This document shows positions 14,318-22,854 of a stretch of 64,000 nt of DNA, in pieces. The DNA comes from Kitasatospora herbaricolor (GTDB lineage Bacteria; Actinomycetota; Actinomycetes; Streptomycetales; Streptomycetaceae). The DNA is taken from the NCBI RefSeq assembly GCF_030813695.1, contig NZ_JAUSVA010000002.1, forward strand, positions 2,170,001-2,234,000. Reading direction: 5' to 3'. The notes under the pieces were generated by a model that made no database searches, was not told where the DNA came from, and saw only the letters and a program-made list of their open reading frames with translations. Positions within the stretch are counted from its first letter, which is position 1, and the number at the start of each line of letters is the position of its first letter. The position numbers were made by a program, and so were the translations under genes.

Positions 14318-16255
14318 TCAGCGCCGGGTGGTCAGGCCGAACCCGTAGGCGAACAGCGGGTCGTACTGCTTGTCGCCGACGTTGATCGGCTCCTGGGCCT
14401 CGCTGCGCGGCCAGCTGACCGGGAGCTTCCCGGTGAACGGCCGCTTGCCGAAGAGCACGTCGGAGACCCCCGCGCCCTCGCTGCCGGGCAGCCAGGACAT
14501 CACGAAGGCGTCGGTCCTGGGCAGTTCGTCGGTGACGATCTGCGGGCGGCCCGCCACGTCGAGGACGACGCAGGTCCGGATCGCGCCGCAGACCCGGTCG
14601 ATGACGGCCCGGTCGGCGGCCGAGATCTCCAGCGTGTGGCCGTTGCCGACGTCGCCGACCCCCTCGGCGTACGGGGTCTCGCCGATCACCACCACGCCGA
14701 CGTCGTAGCCGTCGGTCGGCGCCGAGGCGTCCGCGCTGTAGGTGGTCCGCGCCGCGTTCTGCCGGATGCCCTGGAGGATCGTGGTGCCGGGGATGGTGGC
14801 GCCGGACCGCCCCTGCCAGGTCACCGTCCAGCCGCCGGCCTGGTTGCCGATGTCGTCCGCGTTGGCGCCGGCGACGTAGATCCGCTGGGAGGGCCTCAGC
14901 GGCAGCGCGTGGCCGTCGTTCTTCAGCAGCACCTGCGACTCGGCGACGGCCCGGCGGGCCACCGCCCGGTGGGCGGGCGAGCCGATCGCGGCCGCGCCCG
15001 AGCGGTCGGTGTACGGGTGCTCGAAGAGCCCCAGCCGGAACTTGGCGCGCAGGATCCGGCGGACGGCGTCGTCGATCCGGGCGGTGGTGACCCGCCCGGC
15101 CCGCACCTCGGCCAGCAGGGTCCGCTCGAAGGTGTCGGCGCTGTACGGCTCCATGAACATGTCGAGCCCGGCGTTGACGGCGGTCCGCACCTGGGTGGGG
15201 TAGTCGCCGGGCAGCTGGTGGACGGCGTCCCAGTCGCTGATCAGGAAGCCGTCGAAGCCGATCTTCTCCTTGAGGACGTCGGTCAGCAGCTCCTTGTCGG
15301 CGCTCATCTTGACCGGGTTGCCGATGCCGTCCTCGGTCCAGTCCACGCTGGAGTACGAGGGCATGATGCTGCCCACGCCGTGCTCCCGGACGGCCGCGAC
15401 GTAGGGGGCGAGGTCGATCGTCCGGAAGTGCTCGCGGTCGGTGATCGTCACGCCCTGGTCGAGCTTGTACCCGCCGTTGGTGGAGCTGCCGTAGGCGGTG
15501 TCGCCGTCCCCGGCGAAGTGCTTGGCGGTGGCCAGCACCCGGTCGGGGCGGGCGAGGTCCCGGGGGTTGTCGCCCTGGAGGCCGTCGATCGCGGTCTCCA
15601 TCCGGGTGACCAAGGCCGGGTCCTCGCCGTAGCTCTCGTAGGTACGGCCCCAGCGGTCGTCGCGGGCGACGCAGACGCAGGGCGCGAAGACCCACTGCGG
15701 GCCGGTCGCCCGGGTCTCGGCGGCCGTGATCCGGGCGGCCTCCCGGACGAGGTCCGGGTCACGGGTCGCGCCGAGGCCGATGTTGTGCGGGAAGACGGTG
15801 GCGCCGACCAGGTTGTTGTCGCCGTGCACCGAGTCGATGCCGTAGAGCAGCGGGATGTGCAGCCGGGTGTCGAGGGCGCGCTTCTGGTAGCCGTCGATCA
15901 TGTCCGCCCAGGCCTGCGGCGTGTTCGGGGTGGGGGTCGAGCCGCCTCCGGAGAGCAGCGAGCCGAGCGCCAGGCTGGTGATCCGGCTCTGGTCCGACTC
16001 GACGGAGTTGCGTTCGGCCTGGGTCATCTGGCCGATCTTCTCCTCGACGGTCATCCGGCCGAGGAGGTCCCTGACCCGCTGCTCCACCGGCAGTCGCGGG
16101 TTGAGGTAGCTGGTGGCTTCCTGGCCGGCCGGTGCGGCCTGGGCCGCGGTGACGGGCGTCGCGCCGACGGCCAGAGCCGTGGCGGCGAGCAGCGCGCCGC
16201 CCAGCAGGGTCCGGCGGCGGGCGCGGCCGGTCGTGCCGTTGGGGTGGGGTTTCAC
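14318..16255 (-). CDS. Secreted glycoside hydrolase family 3 (beta-glucosidase)
   Basis: 645 residues from a GTG preceded by GGAGAG at 6 bp. The N-terminus has a Tat-like signal (RARRRTLLGGALLAATALAVGA) with cleavage near AQA. The GH3 N-terminal barrel contains RDDRWGRTYESYGEDP, VLATAKHFAGDGDT and the nucleophile motif GFDGFLISDWDAVHQ (Asp after Ser); the GH3 C-terminal domain follows (SQVLLKNDGHALPL ... GYDVGVVVIGETPYAEG ... WLPGSEGAGVSDVLFG). It probably removes terminal glucose from beta-glucans or cello-oligosaccharides outside the cell. A TetR gene is divergent, with an operator in between. Confidence 0.93.
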   Translation of the reverse strand: MKPHPNGTTGRARRRTLLGGALLAATALAVGATPVTAAQAAPAGQEATSYLNPRLPVEQRVRDLLGRMTVEEKIGQMTQAERNSVESDQSRITSLALGSLLSGGGSTPTPNTPQAWADMIDGYQKRALDTRLHIPLLYGIDSVHGDNNLVGATVFPHNIGLGATRDPDLVREAARITAAETRATGPQWVFAPCVCVARDDRWGRTYESYGEDPALVTRMETAIDGLQGDNPRDLARPDRVLATAKHFAGDGDTAYGSSTNGGYKLDQGVTITDREHFRTIDLAPYVAAVREHGVGSIMPSYSSVDWTEDGIGNPVKMSADKELLTDVLKEKIGFDGFLISDWDAVHQLPGDYPTQVRTAVNAGLDMFMEPYSADTFERTLLAEVRAGRVTTARIDDAVRRILRAKFRLGLFEHPYTDRSGAAAIGSPAHRAVARRAVAESQVLLKNDGHALPLRPSQRIYVAGANADDIGNQAGGWTVTWQGRSGATIPGTTILQGIRQNAARTTYSADASAPTDGYDVGVVVIGETPYAEGVGDVGNGHTLEISAADRAVIDRVCGAIRTCVVLDVAGRPQIVTDELPRTDAFVMSWLPGSEGAGVSDVLFGKRPFTGKLPVSWPRSEAQEPINVGDKQYDPLFAYGFGLTTRR

Positions 16256-16469
16256 CGGTGTCTCTCCGTCTCGAAGGGGTGCCACGAACGGGGTGGGACC
16301 GCGTGCCGCGAGCTGGGTGCGGCGAACGGGGTGCGGGCTGCGAGCAGCGGACCGGAGCCCGAGGGAGCTGACCTGACGGCATGCCAGGAACGGGTGCGGC
16401 GGCCCGCACGCCGACCGGACGGGCCCTGACGCCGTGTCCGGCCGGGTGCGACGGCTGACATGAAATCAG
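16256..16469. other. Upstream region of the GH3 gene
   Basis: Together with the operator and the TetR promoter this makes a 334-bp gene-free stretch. Nearest the GH3 gene I see only repeated GC-rich GCCACGAACGGGGTG / GCGAACGGGGTGCGG segments and no open frame with coding character; it is probably a long 5' leader of the hydrolase. Confidence 0.4.
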
Positions 16470-16491
16470 ACCTACCGACCACTTGGTAAGT
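16470..16491. promoter_or_regulatory. TetR operator between GH3 and tetR
   Basis: A 22-bp imperfect palindrome, ACCTACCGACC followed by ACTTGGTAAGT (7 of 11 positions symmetric), with core TACC-N8-GGTA. It is AT-richer than its surroundings and lies 99 bp upstream of tetR, at the place expected for the divergent promoters. Confidence 0.55.
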
Positions 16492-16589
16492 ATCGTGCGC
16501 GGGCTTTTTTCAGGACATGACATATCCGGCCGCCGGAGGCTCAGGATCGGCCCCCGGGCCGGTGCGGCCGGGCCCGTAGACTTCGCCCG

Positions 16590-17321
16590 GTGACACCCAG
16601 AAGCACGAACGAGGCCACCGGCGGCGGCCCGGCGCCCGCGACCGCCGCCCGCCGGGCCGCCGGGGCGCAGCGGCGCGAGGAGATCCTGCGGATCGCCGTC
16701 GAGACCTTCGCCACCCGCGGCTACCACAACGCCTCGCTGGCCGAGATCGCCGAGCGGGCCGGCCTGACCCAGGCCGGGCTGCTGCACCACTTCCGCTCCA
16801 AGACGGCGCTGCTGAGCGGTGTCCTGGAGCTCCGGGACACCTCGGAGATCGAGCAGCTGGGCCCGGAGCGTCCGCGCGGCACGGCCTTCCTGGACCACCT
16901 GGTGGAGACCGTCCGGCTGAACTCCACCCGGGAGGGCATCGTGCGGCTGTACGCGGTGCTGTCCGCCGAGAGCGTCACCGAGGGGCACCCGGCGCAGCAG
17001 TTCTTCCGGGACCGCTACGACGGCCTGCGGGCGCTGGTCGCCGAGGCGCTGCGCGAGGCCTGCGAGCTGGGCGAGGCGGACCCGGCGCTCGACGTCGAGG
17101 GCGTGGCCAGCGCCGTCGTCGCCGTGATGGACGGCCTCCAGGTGCAGTGGCTGCTCGCACCCCGGTCCGTCGACATGGCGGCGGTGACCCGGAGGGTGCT
17201 CTCGGCGCTGCTGGCCGACCTGCGGCTGCCGGCCGCCGGACCGGCCGGGGACGCCTCCGCCGGACCGGACGGGAACGGGCCCACCGGGAACGGACCGGAC
17301 GACACGTCCGGGACGGGCTGA
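16590..17321 (+). CDS. TetR family transcriptional regulator
   Basis: 243 residues from GTG; a TAGACT box 7 bp upstream suggests a leaderless transcript. The HTH domain (about 27-75) reads REEILRIAVETFATRGYHNA and SLAEIAERAGLTQAGLLHHFRSK. The ligand domain contains NSTREGIVRLYAVLSAESVTEGHPAQQFF, typical of TetR proteins that flank glycosidase genes in actinomycetes. The last 25 residues are Gly/Asp/Pro-rich and disordered. It probably represses the divergent beta-glucosidase, responding to a sugar. Confidence 0.87.
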   Translation: MTPRSTNEATGGGPAPATAARRAAGAQRREEILRIAVETFATRGYHNASLAEIAERAGLTQAGLLHHFRSKTALLSGVLELRDTSEIEQLGPERPRGTAFLDHLVETVRLNSTREGIVRLYAVLSAESVTEGHPAQQFFRDRYDGLRALVAEALREACELGEADPALDVEGVASAVVAVMDGLQVQWLLAPRSVDMAAVTRRVLSALLADLRLPAAGPAGDASAGPDGNGPTGNGPDDTSGTG

Positions 17322-17427
17322 TCCGGCGCCGGGCGGGCGCGGGCCGGCCGGCACCGGCCGCCGGCGGGCGCCCCCGCCTGCGGTGATGACCGGGCCCGCT
17401 CAGCGCCTCGGATAGCCTGGGTCGACC

Positions 17428-18720
17428 ATGAACCGTCTGACCACATCGTGGGGCGAGTACGACCTCACCCGCTTCCCCGAGGACCCGCGCGACCAGCTCC
17501 GTGCCTGGGACGCCGCCGACGAGTACCTGCTGCGGCACCTCGACGGCACCGCCGTCACCGCCGCCGCTCCGAGCGCCGGCGCGGCGCCGGTCACCGGGGC
17601 GGCCCCGGGCCCGGGGGCCCCGGCCGAGCAGCCCGCGGCCCGCCCGGTCGACCTGCGCGGCACCGTCGTGGTGCTGGGCGACCGCTGGGGTGCCCTGGTC
17701 ACCGCGCTCGCCGGGCGGGTGGAGCCCGGGGCGACCCGGCTCGTCCAGATCAGCGACTCCTACCTCGGCCAGCAGGCCACCCTCGCCAACCTGGCCCGCA
17801 ACGGCTCCGGCGACGCGGACCGGCCCGGCGGGACCGGCGGGACCGGCGCCGTCGAGCTGCTCTCCACCCGGGACGCGCCGCCGGAGCGGATCGACGTCCT
17901 GCTGGTCCGGGTCCCCAAGAGCCTGGCGCTCCTGGAGGACCAGCTGCACCGGCTGGCCCCCGGCGTGCATGCCGGCACCGTGGTGGTCGGTACCGGCATG
18001 GTCACCGAGATCCACACCTCCACGCTGAAGCTGTTCGAACGGATCCTCGGCCACACCCGCACCTCGCTGGCGGCGAAGAAGGCCCGGCTGATCTTCTGCG
18101 TGCCCGACCCGGCGATCCCCCGCACGCCCGGCCCCTGGCCGCACAGCTACCAGCTGCCCGAGGACATCGGTGTGGCGGGCGGGCGCACGGTGGTCAACCA
18201 CGCCGGCATCTTCTGCGCCGAGCGGCTCGACATCGGCACCCGGTTCCTGCTGCGCCACCTGCCGGAGCGGCGCGGCCCCGAGCGGGTCGTCGACCTGGGC
18301 TGCGGCAACGGCGTGGTCGGCACGGCGGCGGCGCTGGCCAACCCCGAGGCCGAGGTGCTCTTCGTGGACGAGTCGCACCAGGCGGTGGCCTCGGCGCGGG
18401 CCACCTACCGGGCGAACACCGACCCGGCCACGCACGCCGGCGCCGAGTTCCTCACCGGCGACGGCCTGGCGGGCGTGCCGGCCGGCTCGGTGGACCTGGT
18501 GCTGAACAACCCGCCGTTCCACACCCATCAGGCCACCACCGAGGCGACCTCCCGGCGGATGTTCACCGGCGCCCGGGACGCCCTGCGGCCCGGCGGTGAA
18601 CTCTGGGTGATCGGCAACCGGCACCTGGGCTACCACGTGAAGCTGCGCCGGCTGTTCGGCAACTGCGAGGTCGTCAGCAGCGATCCGAAGTTCGTCATCC
18701 TACGGGCCGTCAGGAACTGA
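17428..18720 (+). CDS. rlmG: RlmG/RsmC-like rRNA guanine-N2 methyltransferase
   Basis: 430 residues with the tandem layout of RlmG/RsmC: a degenerate N-terminal methyltransferase-like domain interrupted by an Ala/Pro/Gly insertion (about residues 45-75), then a catalytic C-terminal MTS domain with VVDLGCGNGVVGTAAAL (SAM loop), VLFVDESHQAVASARATY and the substrate motif DLVLNNPPFH (NPPF). The end, PGGELWVIGNRHLGYHVKLRRLFG, is highly typical. Expected to methylate a guanine of 23S rRNA (RlmG) or 16S rRNA (RsmC); RlmG is the more likely assignment. A TAGCCT box 9 bp before the ATG suggests a near-leaderless transcript. Confidence 0.85.
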   Translation: MNRLTTSWGEYDLTRFPEDPRDQLRAWDAADEYLLRHLDGTAVTAAAPSAGAAPVTGAAPGPGAPAEQPAARPVDLRGTVVVLGDRWGALVTALAGRVEPGATRLVQISDSYLGQQATLANLARNGSGDADRPGGTGGTGAVELLSTRDAPPERIDVLLVRVPKSLALLEDQLHRLAPGVHAGTVVVGTGMVTEIHTSTLKLFERILGHTRTSLAAKKARLIFCVPDPAIPRTPGPWPHSYQLPEDIGVAGGRTVVNHAGIFCAERLDIGTRFLLRHLPERRGPERVVDLGCGNGVVGTAAALANPEAEVLFVDESHQAVASARATYRANTDPATHAGAEFLTGDGLAGVPAGSVDLVLNNPPFHTHQATTEATSRRMFTGARDALRPGGELWVIGNRHLGYHVKLRRLFGNCEVVSSDPKFVILRAVRN

Positions 18721-18721
18721 A

Positions 18722-18865
18722 CTCCCGGAGCCCGCGCGGCCGGACGTGCACGCCCGGCAGGCGCTGGGCGCGGGGGTGCTGGCCGACCTGCCGGGCGAAG
18801 ACCCGGCCGTGCTGGAGGAGGTCTTCGGCCCGCTGCTCACGGTGCAGCGGGCCGAAGACCGTCAC
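18722..18865 (+). pseudogene. Fragment of an aldehyde dehydrogenase gene
   Basis: Beginning within two bases of the rlmG stop, one plus-strand frame reads GAGVLADLPGEDPAVLEEVF then GPLLTVQRAED, the aldehyde dehydrogenase signature around EEVFGP. GC at third positions is coding-like. No other part of an ALDH (nucleotide-binding site, catalytic Cys) exists nearby, and beyond about 18865 the frame loses similarity. It is most simply a remnant left after deletion of the rest of the gene. Confidence 0.5.
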
Positions 18866-18947
18866 CGCCCGGCTGGGGCGGCCTCTCTGACGCACCGTCA
18901 GCCCCGCCGCCGGACGGAACGGTGCCGGGGCCGGTGACGCTGCCGAC

Positions 18948-18968
18948 CCGGGGCCGGTCAGGCCCCGG
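18948..18968 (-). terminator. Hairpin at the fprA stop codon
   Basis: Eight-bp arms (CCGGGGCC / GGCCCCGG) around GGTCA; the loop contains the complement of the fprA TGA stop. Confidence 0.45.
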
Positions 18969-20340
18969 CCGGGCCGTCCTGCGGCTCGCTCGCGCGGAGC
19001 ATCTCCTCGCGCTCGACGACCTTGATCCGCTCGCGGCCCTCGCGCTCGCCGAGCGCGCGCTCGTGGGCGTCCAGGCGGTGCCAGCCCTCCCAGGTGGTGT
19101 ACCGGACGCCGCGGCCCTCCAGGAAGGCCGTGACGGCGTCCTCGGCGGGGGTCTCGGGGGCGCGCAGCCGGCCGTTCTTGAAGTCGTCGACCAGGCAGGC
19201 GACCGTCTCGTTGGCGTCGCCCTTGGTGTGGCCGATCAGGCCGACCGGGCCGCGCTTGATCCAGCCGGTGACGTAGGTGGACGGCAGGTGGGTGCCGTTC
19301 TCGACCACCCGGCCGGCCTCGTGCGGGACCGTTCCCGAGAGGGTGTCGAAGGGCAGCTTGGGCAGTTCGGCGGAGCGGTAGCCGACGGCGCGGTAGGCGG
19401 CCTGGACGTCCCAGTCGCGGAACCGGCCGGTGCCCTTCACGTTGCCGGTGCCGTCCAGCTCGGTGCGCTCGGTGCGCAGCCCGACGACCCTGCCGTCCTC
19501 GCCGAGCACCTCGACCGGCGACTCGAAGAAGTGCAGGAACAGCTTGTGCGGCCGGTCGCCGATGTCGCGGATGGCCCAGTTCTCCAGGGTGGAGGCGACC
19601 ATGTCGGCCTGCTTGTTGCCCCGGCGGGTGGCGATGCTGCCGTCGTCGTAGTCGATGTCCTCGGGGTCGACGATGACCTCGATGTTCGGGGAGTGGTCGA
19701 GTTCGCGCAGCTCCATCGGGCTGAACTTGGCCTGGGCGGGGCCGCGGCGGCCGAAGACGTGCACCTCGACGGCCTTGTTGGCGGCCAGCCCCCGGTGGAC
19801 GTTGGCGGGGATCTCGGTGGGGAGCAGCTCGTCGGCGGTCTTGGCCAGGATCCGGGCCACGTCCAGGGCGACGTTGCCGACACCGAGCACGGCGACCTTC
19901 TCGGCGTCCAGCGGCCAGTCACGCGGCACGTCGGGGTGGCCGTCGTACCAGGAGACGAAGTCGGCGGCGCCGTAGGAGCCGTCCAGCTCGATGCCGGGGA
20001 CGGTGAGGTCGCGGTCGGCGTCGGCGCCGGTGGAGAAGATCAGCGCGTCGTAGAACTGGTGCAGCTCGTCCAGGCCGATGTCGCCGGGGTAGTCGACGTT
20101 GCCGAAGAGGCGGATCTGCGGCTTGTCCAGCACCTGGTGCAGCGCGGTGATGATGCCCTTGATCCGCGGGTGGTCCGGGGCGACGCCGTACCGGATCAGG
20201 CCGAAGGGCGCGGGCATCCGCTCGTAGAGGTCGATCGACACACCCGGGTCCTGGGCCACGTCGGACTTCATCAGCGCGTCCGCGGCGTAGATCCCGGCGG
20301 GGCCGGCTCCGACGATGGCCACACGTATGGGACGGGGCAT
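18958..20340 (-). CDS. fprA: FprA-type ferredoxin/adrenodoxin-NADP+ reductase
   Basis: 460 residues. FAD motif VAIVGAGPAGIYAADALM at the N-terminus, then ERMPAPFGLIRYGVAPDHPRIKG, NADP-binding VLGVGNVALDVARIL, VHVFGRRGPAQAKFSP and the C-terminal GWIKRGPVGLIGHTKGDANETV, all as in mitochondrial adrenodoxin reductase and mycobacterial FprA. It passes electrons from NADPH to ferredoxins for cytochromes P450 or other oxygenases; no ferredoxin or P450 lies in this window. The last 50 residues are charged and variable. It appears monocistronic. Confidence 0.95.
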   Translation of the reverse strand: MPRPIRVAIVGAGPAGIYAADALMKSDVAQDPGVSIDLYERMPAPFGLIRYGVAPDHPRIKGIITALHQVLDKPQIRLFGNVDYPGDIGLDELHQFYDALIFSTGADADRDLTVPGIELDGSYGAADFVSWYDGHPDVPRDWPLDAEKVAVLGVGNVALDVARILAKTADELLPTEIPANVHRGLAANKAVEVHVFGRRGPAQAKFSPMELRELDHSPNIEVIVDPEDIDYDDGSIATRRGNKQADMVASTLENWAIRDIGDRPHKLFLHFFESPVEVLGEDGRVVGLRTERTELDGTGNVKGTGRFRDWDVQAAYRAVGYRSAELPKLPFDTLSGTVPHEAGRVVENGTHLPSTYVTGWIKRGPVGLIGHTKGDANETVACLVDDFKNGRLRAPETPAEDAVTAFLEGRGVRYTTWEGWHRLDAHERALGEREGRERIKVVEREEMLRASEPQDGPAGA

Positions 20341-20588
20341 GGGGGTGTTCCTCCGACTGGCAGGGCGGGCGAGCGGGCGGGCGACGGATCCGGGCGGGCC
20401 GGGCGGCCCGGTGCTGCAGGGACCACGATTTCCCGGACGGCGCCCGTCCGGTAGACGTGCTGAACCTATGGACCCATAGTCCGGGCCTATGCCCGGACCC
20501 GCGCTCTTGTTAGGACACCCTTACACAATCCGCGGCCGAATGGTGAGCCGCCCCCGCCCGAACGGCCCGCCCGACCGCCCCGCCACGA
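20341..20588. other. Spacer upstream of fprA
   Basis: Part of a 353-bp gap. It holds the fprA promoter region, including AT-richer DNA (CTATGGACCCATAG near 20467-20480 and GTTAGGACACCCTTACACAA near 20514) from which the minus-strand promoter probably fires. No coding frame was seen. Confidence 0.4.
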
Positions 20589-20630
20589 ACGGCCGGACGG
20601 CGCCCGGGTACCCGGGCGCCGTCCGGCCGT
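20589..20630 (-). terminator. 42-bp perfect palindrome behind the AhpD-like gene
   Basis: Positions 20589-20609 are exactly complementary to 20610-20630 (begins ACGGCCGGACGGCGCCCGGG, centre TA). In RNA this gives a stem of about 19 bp with a GUAC loop, 64 bp past the stop of the minus-strand gene at 20694, a strong intrinsic terminator for it. Confidence 0.75.
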
Positions 20631-20693
20631 CCTCGCCATCGGCCCCTACCACCGGCGGCCCGGTGCTCGACCGGCCCGCCGAGCGGTGCGCGG

Positions 20694-21236
20694 TCAGCGG
20701 GCCGCCGGGGCGTAGCCGCGTGTGACGATCCGCTCCGCGCCCTCCTCGTAGTAGCCCGGGTCGGCCGGCAGCTCGGTGTCCAGGCAGGTCACGTAGCGGT
20801 TGTACAGGCAGAACGCCGCGGCGATCAGCACCGTGTCGTGGATCTGGTCGTCGTCGGCGCCGGCCGCCCGGGCCTGCGCCACCAGCTCCGGCGGCAGCGC
20901 CCGGACCGGCCCCCGGACGGCGCCGGCGATCCGCAGCAGCGCCCGCAGCCGCGGCGTCACGGGTGCCTCGTCGAGCCCGTGCAGCACCGCCTTCACCAGC
21001 TCCGGGCCGCCGTCGAGCTGCGCGGCGGCGAAGGCGCTGTGGGATCCCGAGCAGAACTCCGTCTCGTTGAGTTCCGAGGTGTACGCGGCGATCAGCTCCC
21101 GCTCGCCGCGGCTCAGCGACGACGGGCTGCGCAGCAGCGTCTCGGCGAGCTGGTTCAGCGGGGCGGCGGTGTCGGGGCGCTGGGCCATCAGGCCGCTGAT
21201 GCCCGGGAGACCGTTGGTGATGCTGATGTGGGGCAT
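20694..21236 (-). CDS. Carboxymuconolactone decarboxylase family (AhpD-like) protein
   Basis: 180 residues, all-helical. LSRGERELIAAYTSELNETEFCSGSHSAFAA is the AhpD/peroxidase-related motif, with Cys-X3-His replacing the CxxC pair of AhpD; DDDQIHDTVLIAAAFCLYNRYV closes the domain. Members of this peroxidase-related subgroup are often linked to oxidative stress. An ordinary single-gene unit bounded by a strong terminator. Confidence 0.88.
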   Translation of the reverse strand: MPHISITNGLPGISGLMAQRPDTAAPLNQLAETLLRSPSSLSRGERELIAAYTSELNETEFCSGSHSAFAAAQLDGGPELVKAVLHGLDEAPVTPRLRALLRIAGAVRGPVRALPPELVAQARAAGADDDQIHDTVLIAAAFCLYNRYVTCLDTELPADPGYYEEGAERIVTRGYAPAAR

Positions 21237-21540
21237 GACTGTTCTCTCCGCGGGGTCGACCGGACGGACGGACGGTCCATGCTGGGGTCACCTGCGGGCG
21301 CCCCCCTACTCCCAGGTTGCCCTCTTCGCCCCTCCGTGGCCCTCCTCGCCCCCCGCCGGCCGCGCGCCCGGCTTCTTGACGAACCGTCCGGGCTCGCGGA
21401 GCCTGGCGTTGAGAATCCACCCGGTGCGGGGAGGATCGGCGATGGACGGACTCGGGGCGGGCCATTCCCGTCCGGTGGCGTGGCGTACCCCACAACAGGC
21501 TGCTCGCCCGCCGCCGATCGGGTGATCTAGGCTGGACGAC
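21237..21540. other. Spacer before the leader peptide
   Basis: About 300 bp between the divergent AhpD-like gene and the leader-peptide transcript. Contains promoter regions for both; the leader's -10-like TAGGCT is at 21528-21533. No coding frame was recognised. Confidence 0.4.
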
Positions 21541-21615
21541 GTGCTCATACTCGTCAGCCGTCGCCACGTGGACCTGCTCCGCGTCACGAGCATGTCCTGT
21601 CGACGCTCCGGCTGA
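21541..21615 (+). CDS. Cysteine-containing putative leader peptide
   Basis: A 24-residue frame from GTG to TGA reads VLILVSRRHVDLLRVTSMSC followed by RRSG. The core SRRHVDLxRVxSxxCR matches the short actinomycete leader peptides found before sulfur-assimilation and transporter genes, which are thought to sense cysteine or translation speed. TAGGCT lies 7 bp upstream of the GTG, consistent with a leaderless mRNA whose first codon is the leader start. The next gene, 134 bp downstream, is an isopenicillin-N-synthase-like oxygenase. Confidence 0.75.
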   Translation: MLILVSRRHVDLLRVTSMSCRRSG

Positions 21616-21749
21616 CCCTCCCCCCACCCTCACCGCGCGGCCCCCCGGGGGCCCGCATCCCCCCTTCCGGCCCCGCGGCCCCCGCCCTACCCGGCGCGGC
21701 TTCGGCGTCCCCGGTCACCACCGGGCCCGGCCGGGACGAGACACAGCGG

Positions 21750-22820
21750 ATGTCACCCATGACGCAGCAGGCACCCACCCCTCCCACCGGCTCCACCCCC
21801 GACGGCCGTCCCGCCGCGGGACTGCCGGTGATCGACCTCTCGCTCGCCGCCGGCGACGCGGACGACCGCACCCGGCTGCACGACGACCTGCGGGCCGCCG
21901 CCACCGAGGTCGGCTTCTTCCAGCTCACCGGCCACGGGATCACCGCCGAGGAGACCGCGGCGCTGACCGACGCGATGCGGGCCTTCTTCGCCCTCCCCGA
22001 GGCCGACCGGCTGGCCGTGAGCAACCTGAACTCCCCGCACTTCCGCGGCTACACCCGCACCGGGGACGAGCGCACCGGCGGCAGCCAGGACTGGCGCGAC
22101 CAGCTGGACATCGGCGCCGAGCTGCCGCCGCACGTCCCCGCCCCCGGCGAGCCGCCGTACTGGTGGCTGGAGGGCCCGAACCAGTGGCCGCAGGCCCTGC
22201 CCGGGCTGCGCACCGCCGCCCTGAACTGGATCGACCGGCTCAGCGCGGTCGCCGAGCGGCTGCTGCACGAGCTGCTGGCCTCGATCGGCGCGCCGGCCGA
22301 CTTCTACGACTACGCCTTCGCCGGCCACCCGCACCTGCGGCTGAAGCTGGTGCGCTACCCCGGCACCGCCCCCGACGGCGCCGGCCAGGGCGTCGGCGCG
22401 CACAAGGACTACGGCTTCATCACCCTGCTGCTGCAGGACAGCGTCGGCGGCCTCCAGGTGGAGCGTGCCGACGGGTCCTTCCTGGAGGTGCCGCCCATGG
22501 AGGGGGCCTTCGTGGTCAACCTCGGTGAGCTGCTGGAGGTCGCCACCGACGGGTACCTCAAGGCCACCAACCACCGGGTGGTGAGCCCGTCCGGCGCCCG
22601 CGAACGGTTCTCCGTCCCGTTCTTCTACAACCCGCGCCTGGACGCCCACATCGAACCGCTGGACTTCCCGCTCGCCCACCACGCGCCGGGCGCCACCCAG
22701 GACCCGGGCAACCCGCTCTTCGCCGACTTCGGCCGTAACGAGCTGAAGGGCTACCTGCGGGCGCACCCGGAGGTGACCCGCCGGCACCACGCCGACCTGC
22801 TGGAGAGCGGCTCGCGGTAG
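21750..22820 (+). CDS. Isopenicillin N synthase family 2OG-Fe(II) dioxygenase-like protein
   Basis: 356 residues. The N-terminal DIOX_N part reads LPVIDLSLAAGDADDRTRLHDDLRAAATEVGFFQLTGHGI. The jelly roll carries the iron triad HxD...H: GVGAHKDYGFITLLLQD and LKATNHRVVSPSG, and the RFSVPFFYNP segment supplies the Arg-x-Ser that binds the co-substrate carboxylate. A second ATG three codons on (21759) is possible. No other beta-lactam genes are present, so antibiotic synthesis is unlikely; such proteins are common stand-alone oxygenases. The upstream leader peptide suggests attenuation-type control. Confidence 0.88.
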   Translation: MSPMTQQAPTPPTGSTPDGRPAAGLPVIDLSLAAGDADDRTRLHDDLRAAATEVGFFQLTGHGITAEETAALTDAMRAFFALPEADRLAVSNLNSPHFRGYTRTGDERTGGSQDWRDQLDIGAELPPHVPAPGEPPYWWLEGPNQWPQALPGLRTAALNWIDRLSAVAERLLHELLASIGAPADFYDYAFAGHPHLRLKLVRYPGTAPDGAGQGVGAHKDYGFITLLLQDSVGGLQVERADGSFLEVPPMEGAFVVNLGELLEVATDGYLKATNHRVVSPSGARERFSVPFFYNPRLDAHIEPLDFPLAHHAPGATQDPGNPLFADFGRNELKGYLRAHPEVTRRHHADLLESGSR

Positions 22821-22854
22821 ATCCCGGGCGGGTGGGCGGCCCTAGGCTGGCCCC

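Noticed and set aside
18710-18895. A 61-codon minus-strand frame behind rlmG
   Set aside because: Its Arg/His/Gln-rich composition is typical of a shadow; the opposite strand encodes the ALDH-like segment with better codon statistics.
21750-22820. Beta-lactam biosynthesis gene
   Set aside because: The protein is in the isopenicillin-N-synthase superfamily, but no ACV synthetase, epimerase or related genes are nearby, and such stand-alone oxygenases are common.
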